Origin: Candidatus Rhabdochlamydia sp.
GTDB lineage: Bacteria > Chlamydiota > Chlamydiia > Chlamydiales > Rhabdochlamydiaceae
Reading direction: 5' to 3'
Length of the DNA stretch: 9,464 nt
Assembly: GCA_030043815.1 (NCBI GenBank)
Contig: JASHWX010000044.1
Span: 1-9,464, forward strand
Shown piece after piece: positions 1 through 6,330 of the stretch (position 1 is its first letter; the number at the start of each line of letters is the position of its first letter). The notes below the pieces were generated by a model, which saw only the letters and a list, made by a program, of their open reading frames with translations, had not been told where the DNA came from and did not search any database. The position numbers and the translations under genes are program-made.

Positions 1-843
1 CTTTCCGTTAAAAATCCTGGAAATGTCTCCATCGAGATCAAAGAAGACAAAACTCCTGTCACAGCAGCAGACCACGCATCGAATCGCGTCCTTTGCGAAA
101 CGATCAGCCGCGCCTATCCTCTTGATGGGATTCTCTCCGAGGAATCTATTAATGGAGAAACTGCGGCGGTGAATCAAGCGATTGCAAGGGGCGTCAATGC
201 CGAATGGACTTGGGTCCTCGATCCTCTCGACGGCACTAAAGCCTTCATCAAGTCCTCAACCCCTCAGGCCCTCGATCTCGATCCCCGCTACAAAGGGACG
301 CATTACGGCGTTCATATCGGTCTATTGCATCACGGTCAGCCTGTTCTAGGCGTCAACTACTATCCAGAGATAGACACCCTCTATTTCGCCCTTGACGGCT
401 TTGCCTATAAACAAGTCAAACAAACTCCTGCTGAGCTCATCGTCCATCGCACCCTAGTGGGTTATCATCCCATCTTAAATCCCACCCCAAAAGAGCGCGA
501 TATCGCCCATGAGATCTATCGGCAGCTCATGGGAGAGATCGACGCTGCAAAATTTAAAGAACAAGGGCTTTTTCTCGACAGTTTTGGATTCAAGATGATC
601 AGTATTGCTGAAGGCGATGGATGCAATCTTTACATTGCACCGCCAGGTGGACCTGGATTTTGGGACGTCTGTTCGATGCTCCCCCTCGTTAAGGCAGCCG
701 GCGGCATTGTGACCGATTGGGAAGGCAGCCCCATTGATTTTCGAGATATGAGCAAAAAAGGCCTAACGCCCAAAGGTGTCGTGATTGCGATGGATAAAGA
801 CACACATGCAAAAATCATCAGCATCACCAAAGCTCGACTTTGA
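1..843 (+). CDS. CysQ-like inositol monophosphatase family phosphatase (5' truncated by window)
   Basis: The reading frame is open from the first base to the TGA at 841-843, giving 280 codons with the N-terminus outside the window. A GTG at 169 is in frame but is not the start, because family motifs lie before it. Visible motifs, in codons from base 1, are KEDKTPVTAAD at 14-24, the metal-binding pair in ILSEES (Glu47-Glu48), the signature DPLDGTKAFI at 74-83 and the second signature GFWDVC with Asp222. These are the Mg2+ ligands of the IMPase/FIG fold. The DPLDGTK-FIK wording is closest to CysQ, which hydrolyses 3'-phosphoadenosine 5'-phosphate to AMP in the cytoplasm. Compared with E. coli CysQ as I recall it, about 10-12 extra residues follow the first signature (around 86-98). 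Family membership is firm. The substrate (PAP, inositol phosphate or histidinol phosphate) is inferred. The gene converges on the next one. Confidence 0.85.
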   Translation, partial: LSVKNPGNVSIEIKEDKTPVTAADHASNRVLCETISRAYPLDGILSEESINGETAAVNQAIARGVNAEWTWVLDPLDGTKAFIKSSTPQALDLDPRYKGTHYGVHIGLLHHGQPVLGVNYYPEIDTLYFALDGFAYKQVKQTPAELIVHRTLVGYHPILNPTPKERDIAHEIYRQLMGEIDAAKFKEQGLFLDSFGFKMISIAEGDGCNLYIAPPGGPGFWDVCSMLPLVKAAGGIVTDWEGSPIDFRDMSKKGLTPKGVVIAMDKDTHAKIISITKARL

Positions 844-877
844 CATTTTTTATCGGACTGCGAAGTCCCTGTCGAGC
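832..877. terminator. Possible terminator hairpin between convergent genes
   Basis: GCTCGAC (832-838) is the exact inverted complement of GTCGAGC (871-877). Inside it lies a second small hairpin, GGACT/AGTCC (855-859 and 864-868, loop GCGA). The structure spans the end of the CysQ-like gene and the gap before the oppositely oriented gene ending at 885. A T6 run (845-850) lies inside the structure rather than after it, so this is not a textbook Rho-independent terminator. Position supports a role in separating the two converging transcripts; the shape supports it only weakly. Confidence 0.3.
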
Positions 878-884
878 AAAGAAC

Positions 885-1682
885 TCATTCGCCAATAAGA
901 CTATCCCAATAGAGCCCCATCTCTTTAGAGAGATAATGTTTAGCATTTTTCAGTTTCGGATCGGTTTGCGGATCTTCGGTGTCTGTAAATGCAAATTTTC
1001 CGCTTTTGGTGTAAGGGACATTGCTTGCAAGAGCCAGCGTGCCTTGCCCGCCATAGCCATGTTTTACAATGGTATAAAGCTCGTCGAGGTGTTCGCGTGT
1101 GATTCCAGTTTTCCACATCCGCTCTGTCACATCCCGGCTTTCGGGCTGAACGTCTGTTTCCATTAAGATGACGATCTCGGGATTCATCACACTGGAATAG
1201 GGATAAACAGGGAGTACATACAGCCATTTATCGGGAACAATAAAATGGCGGATATTTTTTTGTTTAATGATCTTTCTGATCTGTTTGGCCCCTGCGCACC
1301 GCATGGTCAACCATTTCCAATGGGGCACGTTTTTACGCGAGCGAGGATCGCAGTCGAGATACAATTTAAATACATAGCCCGGGATCTCGGGATGTCGGAC
1401 CACAATGATATAACTATAGGGCCGCGGGCCTGCAAGGTGAATGAAACCCGCATCGATAAGCGTTTGCTCATTTTGCAGCGCCCTCGATCGTGAAAAAATG
1501 GCATCGAGCTTGGGTTTCATCGGATGGTCGAGAGGAAGAAAATATGGCGAAATCTGAGAGATGATCCGGGCATCGAGGAGCGGATTTTCTTGTAAATTAG
1601 CCTCGAGCAAAGAGCCGAGCAGGCTAAAGACCAAAATCAGAAAATTAATTTTCTTTAATGGCAAGAACTTCAATATCGACAT
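885..1682 (-). CDS. Exported protein of unknown function, faintly kinase-like
   Basis: I do not recognise this 265-aa protein as a named family. Residues 1-28 form a clear signal peptide: basic KK at 10-11, a hydrophobic core at 12-26 and a likely cleavage after LEA (28). The mature part is probably periplasmic, surface-exposed or secreted. It has no further membrane segment. It contains a GYVFKLYLD strand with Lys106, a VILMETD stretch at 171-177, and ASNVPYTKSGKFAFTDTE at 219-236. The order Lys strand, hinge-like strand, Asn, then Asp-x-Glu recalls the ATP-binding lysine, Brenner Asn and DFG-type Asp of kinase folds, but no catalytic HRD-type Asp is visible, so this is only a suggestion. 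ATG is at 1682. The SD reads AAGGAG about 12 nt upstream and partly overlaps the target duplication of the miniature element at 1696-1761. The gene therefore lies directly downstream of that insertion, which probably changed its leader or promoter. Confidence 0.75.
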   Translation of the reverse strand: MSILKFLPLKKINFLILVFSLLGSLLEANLQENPLLDARIISQISPYFLPLDHPMKPKLDAIFSRSRALQNEQTLIDAGFIHLAGPRPYSYIIVVRHPEIPGYVFKLYLDCDPRSRKNVPHWKWLTMRCAGAKQIRKIIKQKNIRHFIVPDKWLYVLPVYPYSSVMNPEIVILMETDVQPESRDVTERMWKTGITREHLDELYTIVKHGYGGQGTLALASNVPYTKSGKFAFTDTEDPQTDPKLKNAKHYLSKEMGLYWDSLIGE

Positions 1683-1695
1683 ATAAAACCTTTCT

Positions 1696-1761
1696 CCTTA
1701 GAACGGCTTTGTTGCATAAATGTTTGAATTTTACCATTTACGCAACAAAGCCCCTTAGAAC
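1696..1761. repeat. Perfect 9-bp target site duplication flanking the miniature element
   Basis: CCTTAGAAC occurs at 1696-1704 and again at 1753-1761, abutting both outer ends of the inverted repeats with no gap. Identity stops immediately outside (TTTCT on the left, TCCAA on the right), as expected of a staggered-cut duplication rather than a longer repeat. On the minus strand the copy reads GTTCTAAGG, whose AAGG forms the start of the SD (AAGGAG) of the downstream exported-protein gene. The insertion thus left an intact ribosome binding site. The lack of mismatches suggests the insertion is not ancient. Confidence 0.88.
1705..1752. mobile_element. 48-bp miniature element with IS903-like (IS5 family) terminal inverted repeats
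   Basis: The left end GGCTTTGTTGCATAAATG (1705-1722) and the right end CATTTACGCAACAAAGCC (1735-1752) are inverted repeats matching at 17 of 18 positions, separated by only 12 bp. The terminal sequence differs by two or three bases from the 18-bp IS903 terminal repeat (GGCTTTGTTGAATAAATC, from memory). The flanks are identical 9-bp sequences, and 9 bp is the duplication length known for IS903. No transposase fits, so this is a non-autonomous MITE-like element reduced almost to its two ends. It would need a transposase supplied elsewhere in the genome. As RNA it would fold into an 18-bp stem with a 12-nt loop in the leader of the gene at 885-1682. Confidence 0.85.
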
Positions 1762-1880
1762 TCCAAAATGATTCCTACGTCCAACCGCGATAGGGACGGC
1801 AAAATTCCGCGAATCTGGTTCACCAGAGGTGCCGAATGATCTTCTTTTCGTGACCGCAGGCAGCAAAAAATAACTCCCCT
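1755..1880 (-). pseudogene. Possible C-terminal remnant of a lost gene
   Basis: A minus-strand frame is open from after an in-frame TAG at about 1881-1883 down to TAA at 1755-1757. It is about 41 codons long with no start codon or SD. It ends in a run with alternating character, SRLDVGIILEF, whose terminal Phe resembles the end of an outer-membrane beta-barrel strand. Before the miniature element inserted, this stop codon would have sat directly on the SD of the exported-protein gene (TTCTAAGGAGAAAGG), an arrangement typical of adjacent operon genes. This may be the tail of a decayed upstream gene. A frame this short could equally be chance. Confidence 0.2.
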
Positions 1881-1892
1881 CTAAAATGAGGG
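1865..1892 (-). terminator. Candidate Rho-independent terminator of the SDR gene
   Basis: On the minus strand, CCCTC (1892-1888) pairs with GAGGG (1881-1877) around the six-base loop ATTTTA. After GAGTTA comes a T6 run (1870-1865). The hairpin lies about 60 bp beyond the stop codon of the short-chain dehydrogenase gene, which is read in the same direction. The stem is only 5 bp but mostly G:C. It would separate the SDR transcript from the exported-protein gene downstream. Confidence 0.5.
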
Positions 1893-1952
1893 CTTACTGT
1901 CTCTTGGTCAAGCAAAGTAGAATAGCACGTAAAAAGACTCGTTTCATCTTTG

Positions 1953-2756
1953 TTAATTAACGGATGCGCAATTACCCCCATCCACACGGATGTTGGCTCC
2001 ATTGATGTAGCTTGCAAGAGGGCTAGCGATGAAGGCGACAGCCGCGGCAATTTCTTCTGGCTTTCCAAATCGCTCACAGGGGTTGTAGAGATCGTCTTCG
2101 AGCACATGCGCTTCGATCTCTTCCCATTTTTTTCCCCAGCCCTTTTCTGCGGCAATTTGACGAAAAAGTTTCTCCACACCTGGAGTCAAGATCGGTCCTG
2201 GGGAAATCGTGTTGGCTGTGACCCCTGTGCCTGCAAGCTCCTTTGCCAAACTGACAGAGATAAGGATATGAGCGGATTTTGTGGCTGAATAATCGGGCTG
2301 ATCAGCGAATGGCTGAGTGCCGACACAACTCCCAAATTGGATAAAACGGCCATATTTTTGCTTTCTCATCCTGGGAAGAAACTCTAAAATCAAACGGATT
2401 GCCGAGACGACATTTTGGTTAAAAAGATCTAGCCAATCTTGGGGAGTTGTATTTTTCCAACCTCGTAAGGGAAAAGCACCCGCGTTATTGACCAAAATAT
2501 CAATGCCCCCGAGTTCATCAACGGTCTTGCGGGCCGCTTTTTTGGCTTCAGCATCCGAGGATAAATCAGCCTGGACCATTGCCGCTTTTCCCCCAGCTTT
2601 TTTGATCTCTTTGGCCACTCGATCAAGTTCCTTGGCATTTCTTCCATGGATCATGACGTGGGCCCCTTCTTTTGCTAACAATTTTGCAATCGCCTCGCCG
2701 ATGCCAGAACTGCTGCCTGTAACGAGCGCTTTTTTTCCTTTGATTTGAAGGTCCAT
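1953..2756 (-). CDS. Short-chain dehydrogenase/reductase (FabG-like classical SDR)
   Basis: This 267-aa cytoplasmic NAD(P)H-dependent oxidoreductase has a full set of classical SDR motifs. They are the Rossmann glycine motif TGSSSGIG (13-20), ADLS near 63-66, NNAG (90-93), catalytic tetrad Asn115, Ser143, Tyr156 and Lys160 (YSATK), and SPGP at 185-188. The RN at 39-40 after the second beta strand favours NADPH. It ends in the familiar VDGG near 257-260. The length is slightly above FabG (about 245 aa) because of an insertion at about 200-225 (KGWGKKWEEIEAHVLEDDLY). That region shapes the substrate pocket, so the substrate is probably not acyl-ACP; none can be assigned. ATG at 2756 is preceded by GAGGAG with 6-nt spacing. 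The gene stands alone, divergent from yqeY and followed by a hairpin terminator. Family certain, reaction uncertain. Confidence 0.88.
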   Translation of the reverse strand: MDLQIKGKKALVTGSSSGIGEAIAKLLAKEGAHVMIHGRNAKELDRVAKEIKKAGGKAAMVQADLSSDAEAKKAARKTVDELGGIDILVNNAGAFPLRGWKNTTPQDWLDLFNQNVVSAIRLILEFLPRMRKQKYGRFIQFGSCVGTQPFADQPDYSATKSAHILISVSLAKELAGTGVTANTISPGPILTPGVEKLFRQIAAEKGWGKKWEEIEAHVLEDDLYNPCERFGKPEEIAAAVAFIASPLASYINGANIRVDGGNCASVN

Positions 2757-2833
2757 ATTTTCTCCTCATCTTTATGGAGATAAAGTTAGAAAAAATAGAT
2801 CATTTAAGGCAAGATTTATCCAAAAGGAGCCAT
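2757..2833. promoter_or_regulatory. Divergent promoter region between SDR and yqeY genes
   Basis: These 77 bp separate the two divergently read start codons and must hold both ribosome binding sites: AGGAG read leftward for the SDR gene, and AAAAGGAG (2822-2829) for yqeY. The segment is AT-rich around 2785-2800. I could not choose a convincing -35/-10 pair for either side, so only its role as the shared upstream region is supported. Confidence 0.4.
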
Positions 2834-3271
2834 ATGACAATCATCGAACAAATCAATCACGGCATCAAAGAAGCAATGAGGAACCGAGACCAGCTGAGGC
2901 TCGATACCCTGCGCATGCTCAAATCAAAAATATTGGCCGTTGACGCGCGGGCCAATCTGTCCGATGCAGAAGTTCTCAAACTCTTTAAAACTTACTTCGG
3001 CAACATACAAGAAGCGATGGAAGAGGCCCAAGCAGCAGGCCGCCCTGAGATCGCCCAGAAACTAAAAAGCGAACTCGCGATCATTCAAGAGTTTTTGCCC
3101 AAAGCCCCTTCTCCTGAGGAAACCAAAAAAATCGTAATGCAGGCTATCGCCGAATCGGGGGCCAAGACGAAAAAAGATTTAGGATTAGTGATGAAGACCA
3201 TCATGAAGATCAACAGCTCTGTGGATGGAAAATTAGCCAAAGATTTAGCAAGTCAATTACTTCCGGATTAA
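2834..3271 (+). CDS. yqeY: YqeY / GatB-YqeY domain protein
   Basis: The 145-aa protein has the length and helical pattern of the YqeY family, whose fold matches the C-terminal tRNA-binding tail of GatB, a subunit of the Glu-tRNA(Gln)/Asp-tRNA(Asn) amidotransferase. Visible family features are the opening MTIIEQINHGIKEAMRNRD, LRLDTLRMLKSKI, the middle EIAQKLKSELAIIQEFLPK, and the closing region AKTKKDLGLVMKTIM...VDGKLAKDLASQLL. The cellular role of stand-alone YqeY is not settled; tRNA binding is inferred from fold similarity. I chose ATG 2834 because AAAAGGAG precedes it with a short 4-nt spacing and family homology starts there. An in-frame ATG at 2774 would add 20 atypical residues without a good SD. 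The BTB-TPR gene starts 2 nt after the stop, so the two are probably co-transcribed and translationally coupled. Confidence 0.88.
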   Translation: MTIIEQINHGIKEAMRNRDQLRLDTLRMLKSKILAVDARANLSDAEVLKLFKTYFGNIQEAMEEAQAAGRPEIAQKLKSELAIIQEFLPKAPSPEETKKIVMQAIAESGAKTKKDLGLVMKTIMKINSSVDGKLAKDLASQLLPD

Positions 3272-3273
3272 TT

Positions 3274-5643
3274 ATGATATATCCCGTATCAAAATCATCA
3301 TTTCATCTGATCGATGCAACTCCTTCCAAACCAACCGAAGACTCAAGTATTAAAAACTGCGCTGATCGAGCCATCAAATGGGCAAGCTCGGAAGATGCGA
3401 TGTCCCGCTTTAGGCCCGGAGCGCAAAAAATCAATCCTTTTGCTCAGGTGACCCTCAAATTCCCCACGGGAAATGACCAAGAATCTCTATTTCCTATCCC
3501 CCTGACTCGTTTGCTTAAACTCCCCTATTTCAAAGGACTGTATGAAGAGCAAAAAGTCATCGAAGTCAATATTCTCCCGTATTGCCACCCTCAAGCTGCA
3601 GCACAATTGATGCAATGGATGCACGGCAAGCTGCTCGATCCGAAAGGTTGTTTGACCTTGGCCCAACTCCAACAACAATTTCCAAAGGATTTCGACATCA
3701 TTTTGGAACATTTGATCCATTTATCGACAACGTTAGAGTTTGACAAACTCAAAAAGAGCTGTATTGAGTTCATGTGCGATGAAATGAAGAATGGCACTCA
3801 AGAAATCATCCAACATCGCATCAAGGAGTCGTTCACCACAGGACGCAAACCTTATTTAGAAATGATAAAAGAATCCATCCGTTCGAGCCCCCATGCACGC
3901 TTCAGCATCATCAAAGCCTTGCTCGCTCTTTCACAATGCTCAGAGAAAGAAATTTTAAAAGAGTATTTCAATATAGCGTTAGGTTTGGCGCTAAAAACAC
4001 ATGCCGATTTTGATGAAATGATGACAACATTTGAGCTAGCGTTAACCCTTTTTCCTCATTTTGATTTTCCGCAATCTTTTATGCATTATCTGAGTGAAGC
4101 ACCCGCTATCAGCGATGCAGCTTTTAAACGCTGGCCTAATAAAAAAGCCATGTTTTTTTATGTCGCCAATTTCTGTTTAGCATCTAGGAACCTTCCTATC
4201 ATGTCCACGTTTGGAGAGGGGATCGCCGCCAAAGGCATCTTGCAAGAATTTGAGTTGCTTCGCTCTTCATTTTGCCAAAGCACTCAATTTTTCCCATCCC
4301 TTTTAGAGATGTTAGATCAGGTTCTTGTTCTTAATCCTTGCAACGTTTATGCCCTTGCCCAAAAAGCAGAGATATACATTAAGTCAGGGGATCAAAAACA
4401 AGCTCGGGCCGCATTAAATCGCGCCCTTCAAATTGAACCCCATTACTTCCGCGCCCTTCAAATGAGCGCAAATTTACACAAAGACCAAAGAGAATTCGAT
4501 GCGGCAATTAGCGATTTCTCCCTTATGTTAAGTAGAGACCCTAAAAATATTGAGTTGATCTTAGAAAAAGCAAGATCTTATTATCTGAGCGGCAACCTCG
4601 ATGCGGCAATCAAAGATTACAGCCATTGCCTCTCTCTGGAAAGCAATCACCCTTATGCCCTTGCAGAAAGAGGAGATTGCCACCGCCTCAAAGGCAGCCA
4701 CGACGAGGCCATGAAAGATTATCATTTCTGCATTTCACTCTCTTCTTCATCCCCCGACGCGAGAGCGCTTGCTTACGCAGGCCGAGGCTCGATTTATCTT
4801 CACACTCAACAATTCAAGGAGGCAATTGATGATTTAAGCAATTGCATGAAATTGAGTAAGAATAAGACGATTCAATCATTTGCTTTAGTCCGCCGCGGCA
4901 TTTGTCATCGAGACCAAAGAAATCCCAATCTGCAAGAAGCCCTGCGCGATTTTACTGAGGCTCTCTGGCTTACCCCGAATGATCCTTATGCTTGGCTGCA
5001 ACGTGCAAAATGCCATTTTCTCGAAGGAAATATCCCTGAAGGGATCAGGGCAATCAACGTGTGCCTTCAAAATCAACCCAACGATGAAATCAAAGTCTCC
5101 GCGTTAATCATTCGAGCAAAATTCTATCTCCAAAAAGGAAATCTCCACGAAGCTAAAGAAACTTTAGATGAATGTCTTAAACTCAGTCCCACCAATTTCT
5201 CCGCAATCGCTTTGAGGGCATCCTGCCTTCTTCAACTCGGCGACACCCATGTCCTGCCCGATCTCAATCGCTGCCTTGAGTCCAATCCCGAAGATGATTT
5301 CGCCTTACTCCTCAGGGGTAGATATCATCTCGCGGTCAATCGATGCGATGAGGCGTTATCTGATTTGAATGCAAGTCTTAAGCTCAAGCCCAACAATACT
5401 CAAGCTCTCATACTCAGAGCCGAATGCCATCGTCTTAAAAACAATCTCGACGATGCAATCACAGATGCCAATGCCGTCTTAACGCAAGACTCTAAATCCT
5501 ATTCCGCTTATTATCTGAAGGGAATCTGCTTACAGCAACAAGGCAAGGATGTGGCTGCTCGGTTGAGTTTCAATAACGCTATAAAAAACGCCCCCAATGA
5601 GAAATCAGCCGCCTCATGTCGCAAGCTCATCGATAGCCTTTAA
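3274..5643 (+). CDS. BTB/POZ-like domain plus TPR repeat protein, putative host-directed effector
   Basis: This 789-aa protein has no signal peptide or membrane segment. Residues 55-170 follow the BTB/POZ pattern: QVTLKF strand, FPIPLTRLLKLPYFKGLYEE (like the H-x-L-x-x-S-P-Y-F core), VIEVNI, HPQAAAQLMQWMHGKLLD (like the F..LL.Y.Y.G.L helix), then ILEHLIHLSTTLEFDKLKKSCIEFM. A linker of about 180 mostly helical residues follows. From about 353 to 787 there are roughly twelve TPR units of 33-36 residues with the usual Gly8/Ala20/Pro32 spacing. In eukaryotes BTB proteins bring targets to cullin-3 ubiquitin ligases, and BTB proteins are expanded in amoeba-associated chlamydiae. The TPR array would bind the target. 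That makes an effector acting on host ubiquitination plausible, but inferred. ATG lies 2 nt after the yqeY stop with no strong SD, so translation is probably coupled. A large hairpin follows the stop. Confidence 0.82.
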   Translation: MIYPVSKSSFHLIDATPSKPTEDSSIKNCADRAIKWASSEDAMSRFRPGAQKINPFAQVTLKFPTGNDQESLFPIPLTRLLKLPYFKGLYEEQKVIEVNILPYCHPQAAAQLMQWMHGKLLDPKGCLTLAQLQQQFPKDFDIILEHLIHLSTTLEFDKLKKSCIEFMCDEMKNGTQEIIQHRIKESFTTGRKPYLEMIKESIRSSPHARFSIIKALLALSQCSEKEILKEYFNIALGLALKTHADFDEMMTTFELALTLFPHFDFPQSFMHYLSEAPAISDAAFKRWPNKKAMFFYVANFCLASRNLPIMSTFGEGIAAKGILQEFELLRSSFCQSTQFFPSLLEMLDQVLVLNPCNVYALAQKAEIYIKSGDQKQARAALNRALQIEPHYFRALQMSANLHKDQREFDAAISDFSLMLSRDPKNIELILEKARSYYLSGNLDAAIKDYSHCLSLESNHPYALAERGDCHRLKGSHDEAMKDYHFCISLSSSSPDARALAYAGRGSIYLHTQQFKEAIDDLSNCMKLSKNKTIQSFALVRRGICHRDQRNPNLQEALRDFTEALWLTPNDPYAWLQRAKCHFLEGNIPEGIRAINVCLQNQPNDEIKVSALIIRAKFYLQKGNLHEAKETLDECLKLSPTNFSAIALRASCLLQLGDTHVLPDLNRCLESNPEDDFALLLRGRYHLAVNRCDEALSDLNASLKLKPNNTQALILRAECHRLKNNLDDAITDANAVLTQDSKSYSAYYLKGICLQQQGKDVAARLSFNNAIKNAPNEKSAASCRKLIDSL

Positions 5644-5700
5644 AAAATCTCCGGCTTTCCCGAAAAAAACACTGCTTTTTTCGGTTGCCGGAGAACTATT
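5642..5700. terminator. Strong bidirectional terminator hairpin
   Basis: TCTCCGGC (5648-5655) pairs perfectly with GCCGGAGA (5687-5694). Inside, after a small TTT/TT bulge, a CCGAAAAAA segment (5660-5668) pairs with TTTTTTCGG (5675-5683). Read on the minus strand the hairpin is followed directly by an A6 complement (TTTTTT, 5647-5642), a textbook terminator for the 125-aa gene at 5722-6099. Read on the plus strand it is followed by ACTATTTT, a weaker terminator for the BTB-TPR gene whose stop codon it abuts. It insulates the two convergent transcripts. Confidence 0.85.
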
Positions 5701-5721
5701 TTAAGACTATGTGATTGTTGA

Positions 5722-6099
5722 TTATATCTGCTTATCTCCAAAAGCAAGGTCATTTGCGGCTCGGCCCATTAAGCAGTTGACTGATCCGTAGGAAGGATTC
5801 ATTTTAGCAATTATTTTACTTCGTAATGCAGCATCGTTTGAATCAAGGGTGCGTGTAGTAAAGACAGTCGGAGTATTATCTAAACGACATTCTGGACCCT
5901 TTCTTTCTAATTCCTCCAATTGTTCTTTAAGCTGCTTCGGAACTTGATGACCAGGAAATTCTCTGATAAGCTGGTCTGCAAAGTTTTTTATCTCTTTTAC
6001 AGCCGTGTAAAAACGGTCTTCGGAATATGGTTTAATATAATCATCGTCGAAGCTAGGAGATGAAGGATTTGAACCAAATAAATTTAAAAAGAAACTCAT
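5722..6099 (-). CDS. Hypothetical protein, 125 aa, orphan
   Basis: I do not recognise this protein. It begins MSFFLNLFGSNPSSPSF, a short hydrophobic-Ser/Pro stretch too weak for a confident signal peptide, followed by acidic residues (DDD, 18-20). A predicted-helical, charged segment runs at about 27-70 (TAVKEIKNFADQLIREF; QLKEQLEELERKG). The rest is mixed and has two cysteines (near 71 and 109). There is no membrane helix. The case for a real gene is good. ATG at 6099 has GAGGT six nucleotides upstream, a near-consensus promoter lies 30-60 bp ahead, and a strong terminator follows the stop. It is a single-gene unit between the BTB-TPR gene and the repeat-rich flank of tRNA-Tyr, a location where accessory genes often sit. 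Function unknown. Confidence 0.68.
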   Translation of the reverse strand: MSFFLNLFGSNPSSPSFDDDYIKPYSEDRFYTAVKEIKNFADQLIREFPGHQVPKQLKEQLEELERKGPECRLDNTPTVFTTRTLDSNDAALRSKIIAKMNPSYGSVNCLMGRAANDLAFGDKQI

Positions 6100-6134
6100 T
6101 TTTTTACCTCAATTTTAGAGTTATTACAACTATT

Positions 6135-6163
6135 ATTATTATAAAATTTATTATTATTGTCAA
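6135..6163 (-). promoter_or_regulatory. Sigma-70-type promoter of the 125-aa orphan gene
   Basis: On the minus strand a perfect -35 box TTGACA (6163-6158) is followed after 17 bp by AATAAT (6140-6135), five of six matches to the -10 consensus. A perfect TATAAT overlaps it with 14-bp spacing (6143-6138). Transcription would start near 6128 and give a leader of about 28 nt containing the GAGGT SD. The surrounding 6110-6200 is strongly AT-rich (TTATTATT runs), which would ease opening and may act like an UP element. Confidence 0.75.
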
Positions 6164-6266
6164 TTATTTTGTAAAATCTTTTATTAATATCTGCATTAAA
6201 AACCACAAGTCATTGATAATCAGTTACAAAAGTTAAATCAAGTAGGAACGGAGGCCGCCCGAGCCC

Positions 6267-6330
6267 AGGAGCCCAAGGTCGATAGACGCGAAAAAAAACG
6301 AGAGATCTGGGCAGCACGAAATGGGGGCGG
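6267..6330. repeat. Direct repeat copy A, carrying a detached tRNA-Tyr 3' end
   Basis: The first 46 bp (6267-6312) are identical to 6426-6471. After a small difference (2 versus 5 bases) a further 16 bp (6315-6330) are identical to 6477-6492. In copy B that last block runs into the tRNA-Tyr gene: its TGGGGGCGG is the complement of the final nine bases of the tRNA, discriminator base included. Copy A therefore contains the 3' tip of tRNA-Tyr plus its downstream flank, but no tRNA body. Such duplicated tRNA ends are typical of integration events at tRNA genes or of a lost tandem tRNA copy. Confidence 0.85.

Noticed and set aside
940..1493. Several short frames over the exported-protein gene
   Set aside because: The 265-aa frame has a signal peptide and SD; the others have neither and read as shadows.
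1820..2179. 119-codon minus-strand frame overlapping the SDR 3' end
   Set aside because: Most of it lies inside the SDR gene in another frame, and the predicted terminator falls within it. No SD and no family features.
1950..2288. Plus-strand frames across the SDR gene (also 2317-2748)
   Set aside because: They are antisense to a gene with a complete SDR motif set and show no domain or ribosome binding site.
2774..2833. Upstream ATG extending yqeY by 20 residues
   Set aside because: No suitable SD and the extra residues do not resemble the family N-terminus, whereas ATG 2834 has AAAAGGAG before it.
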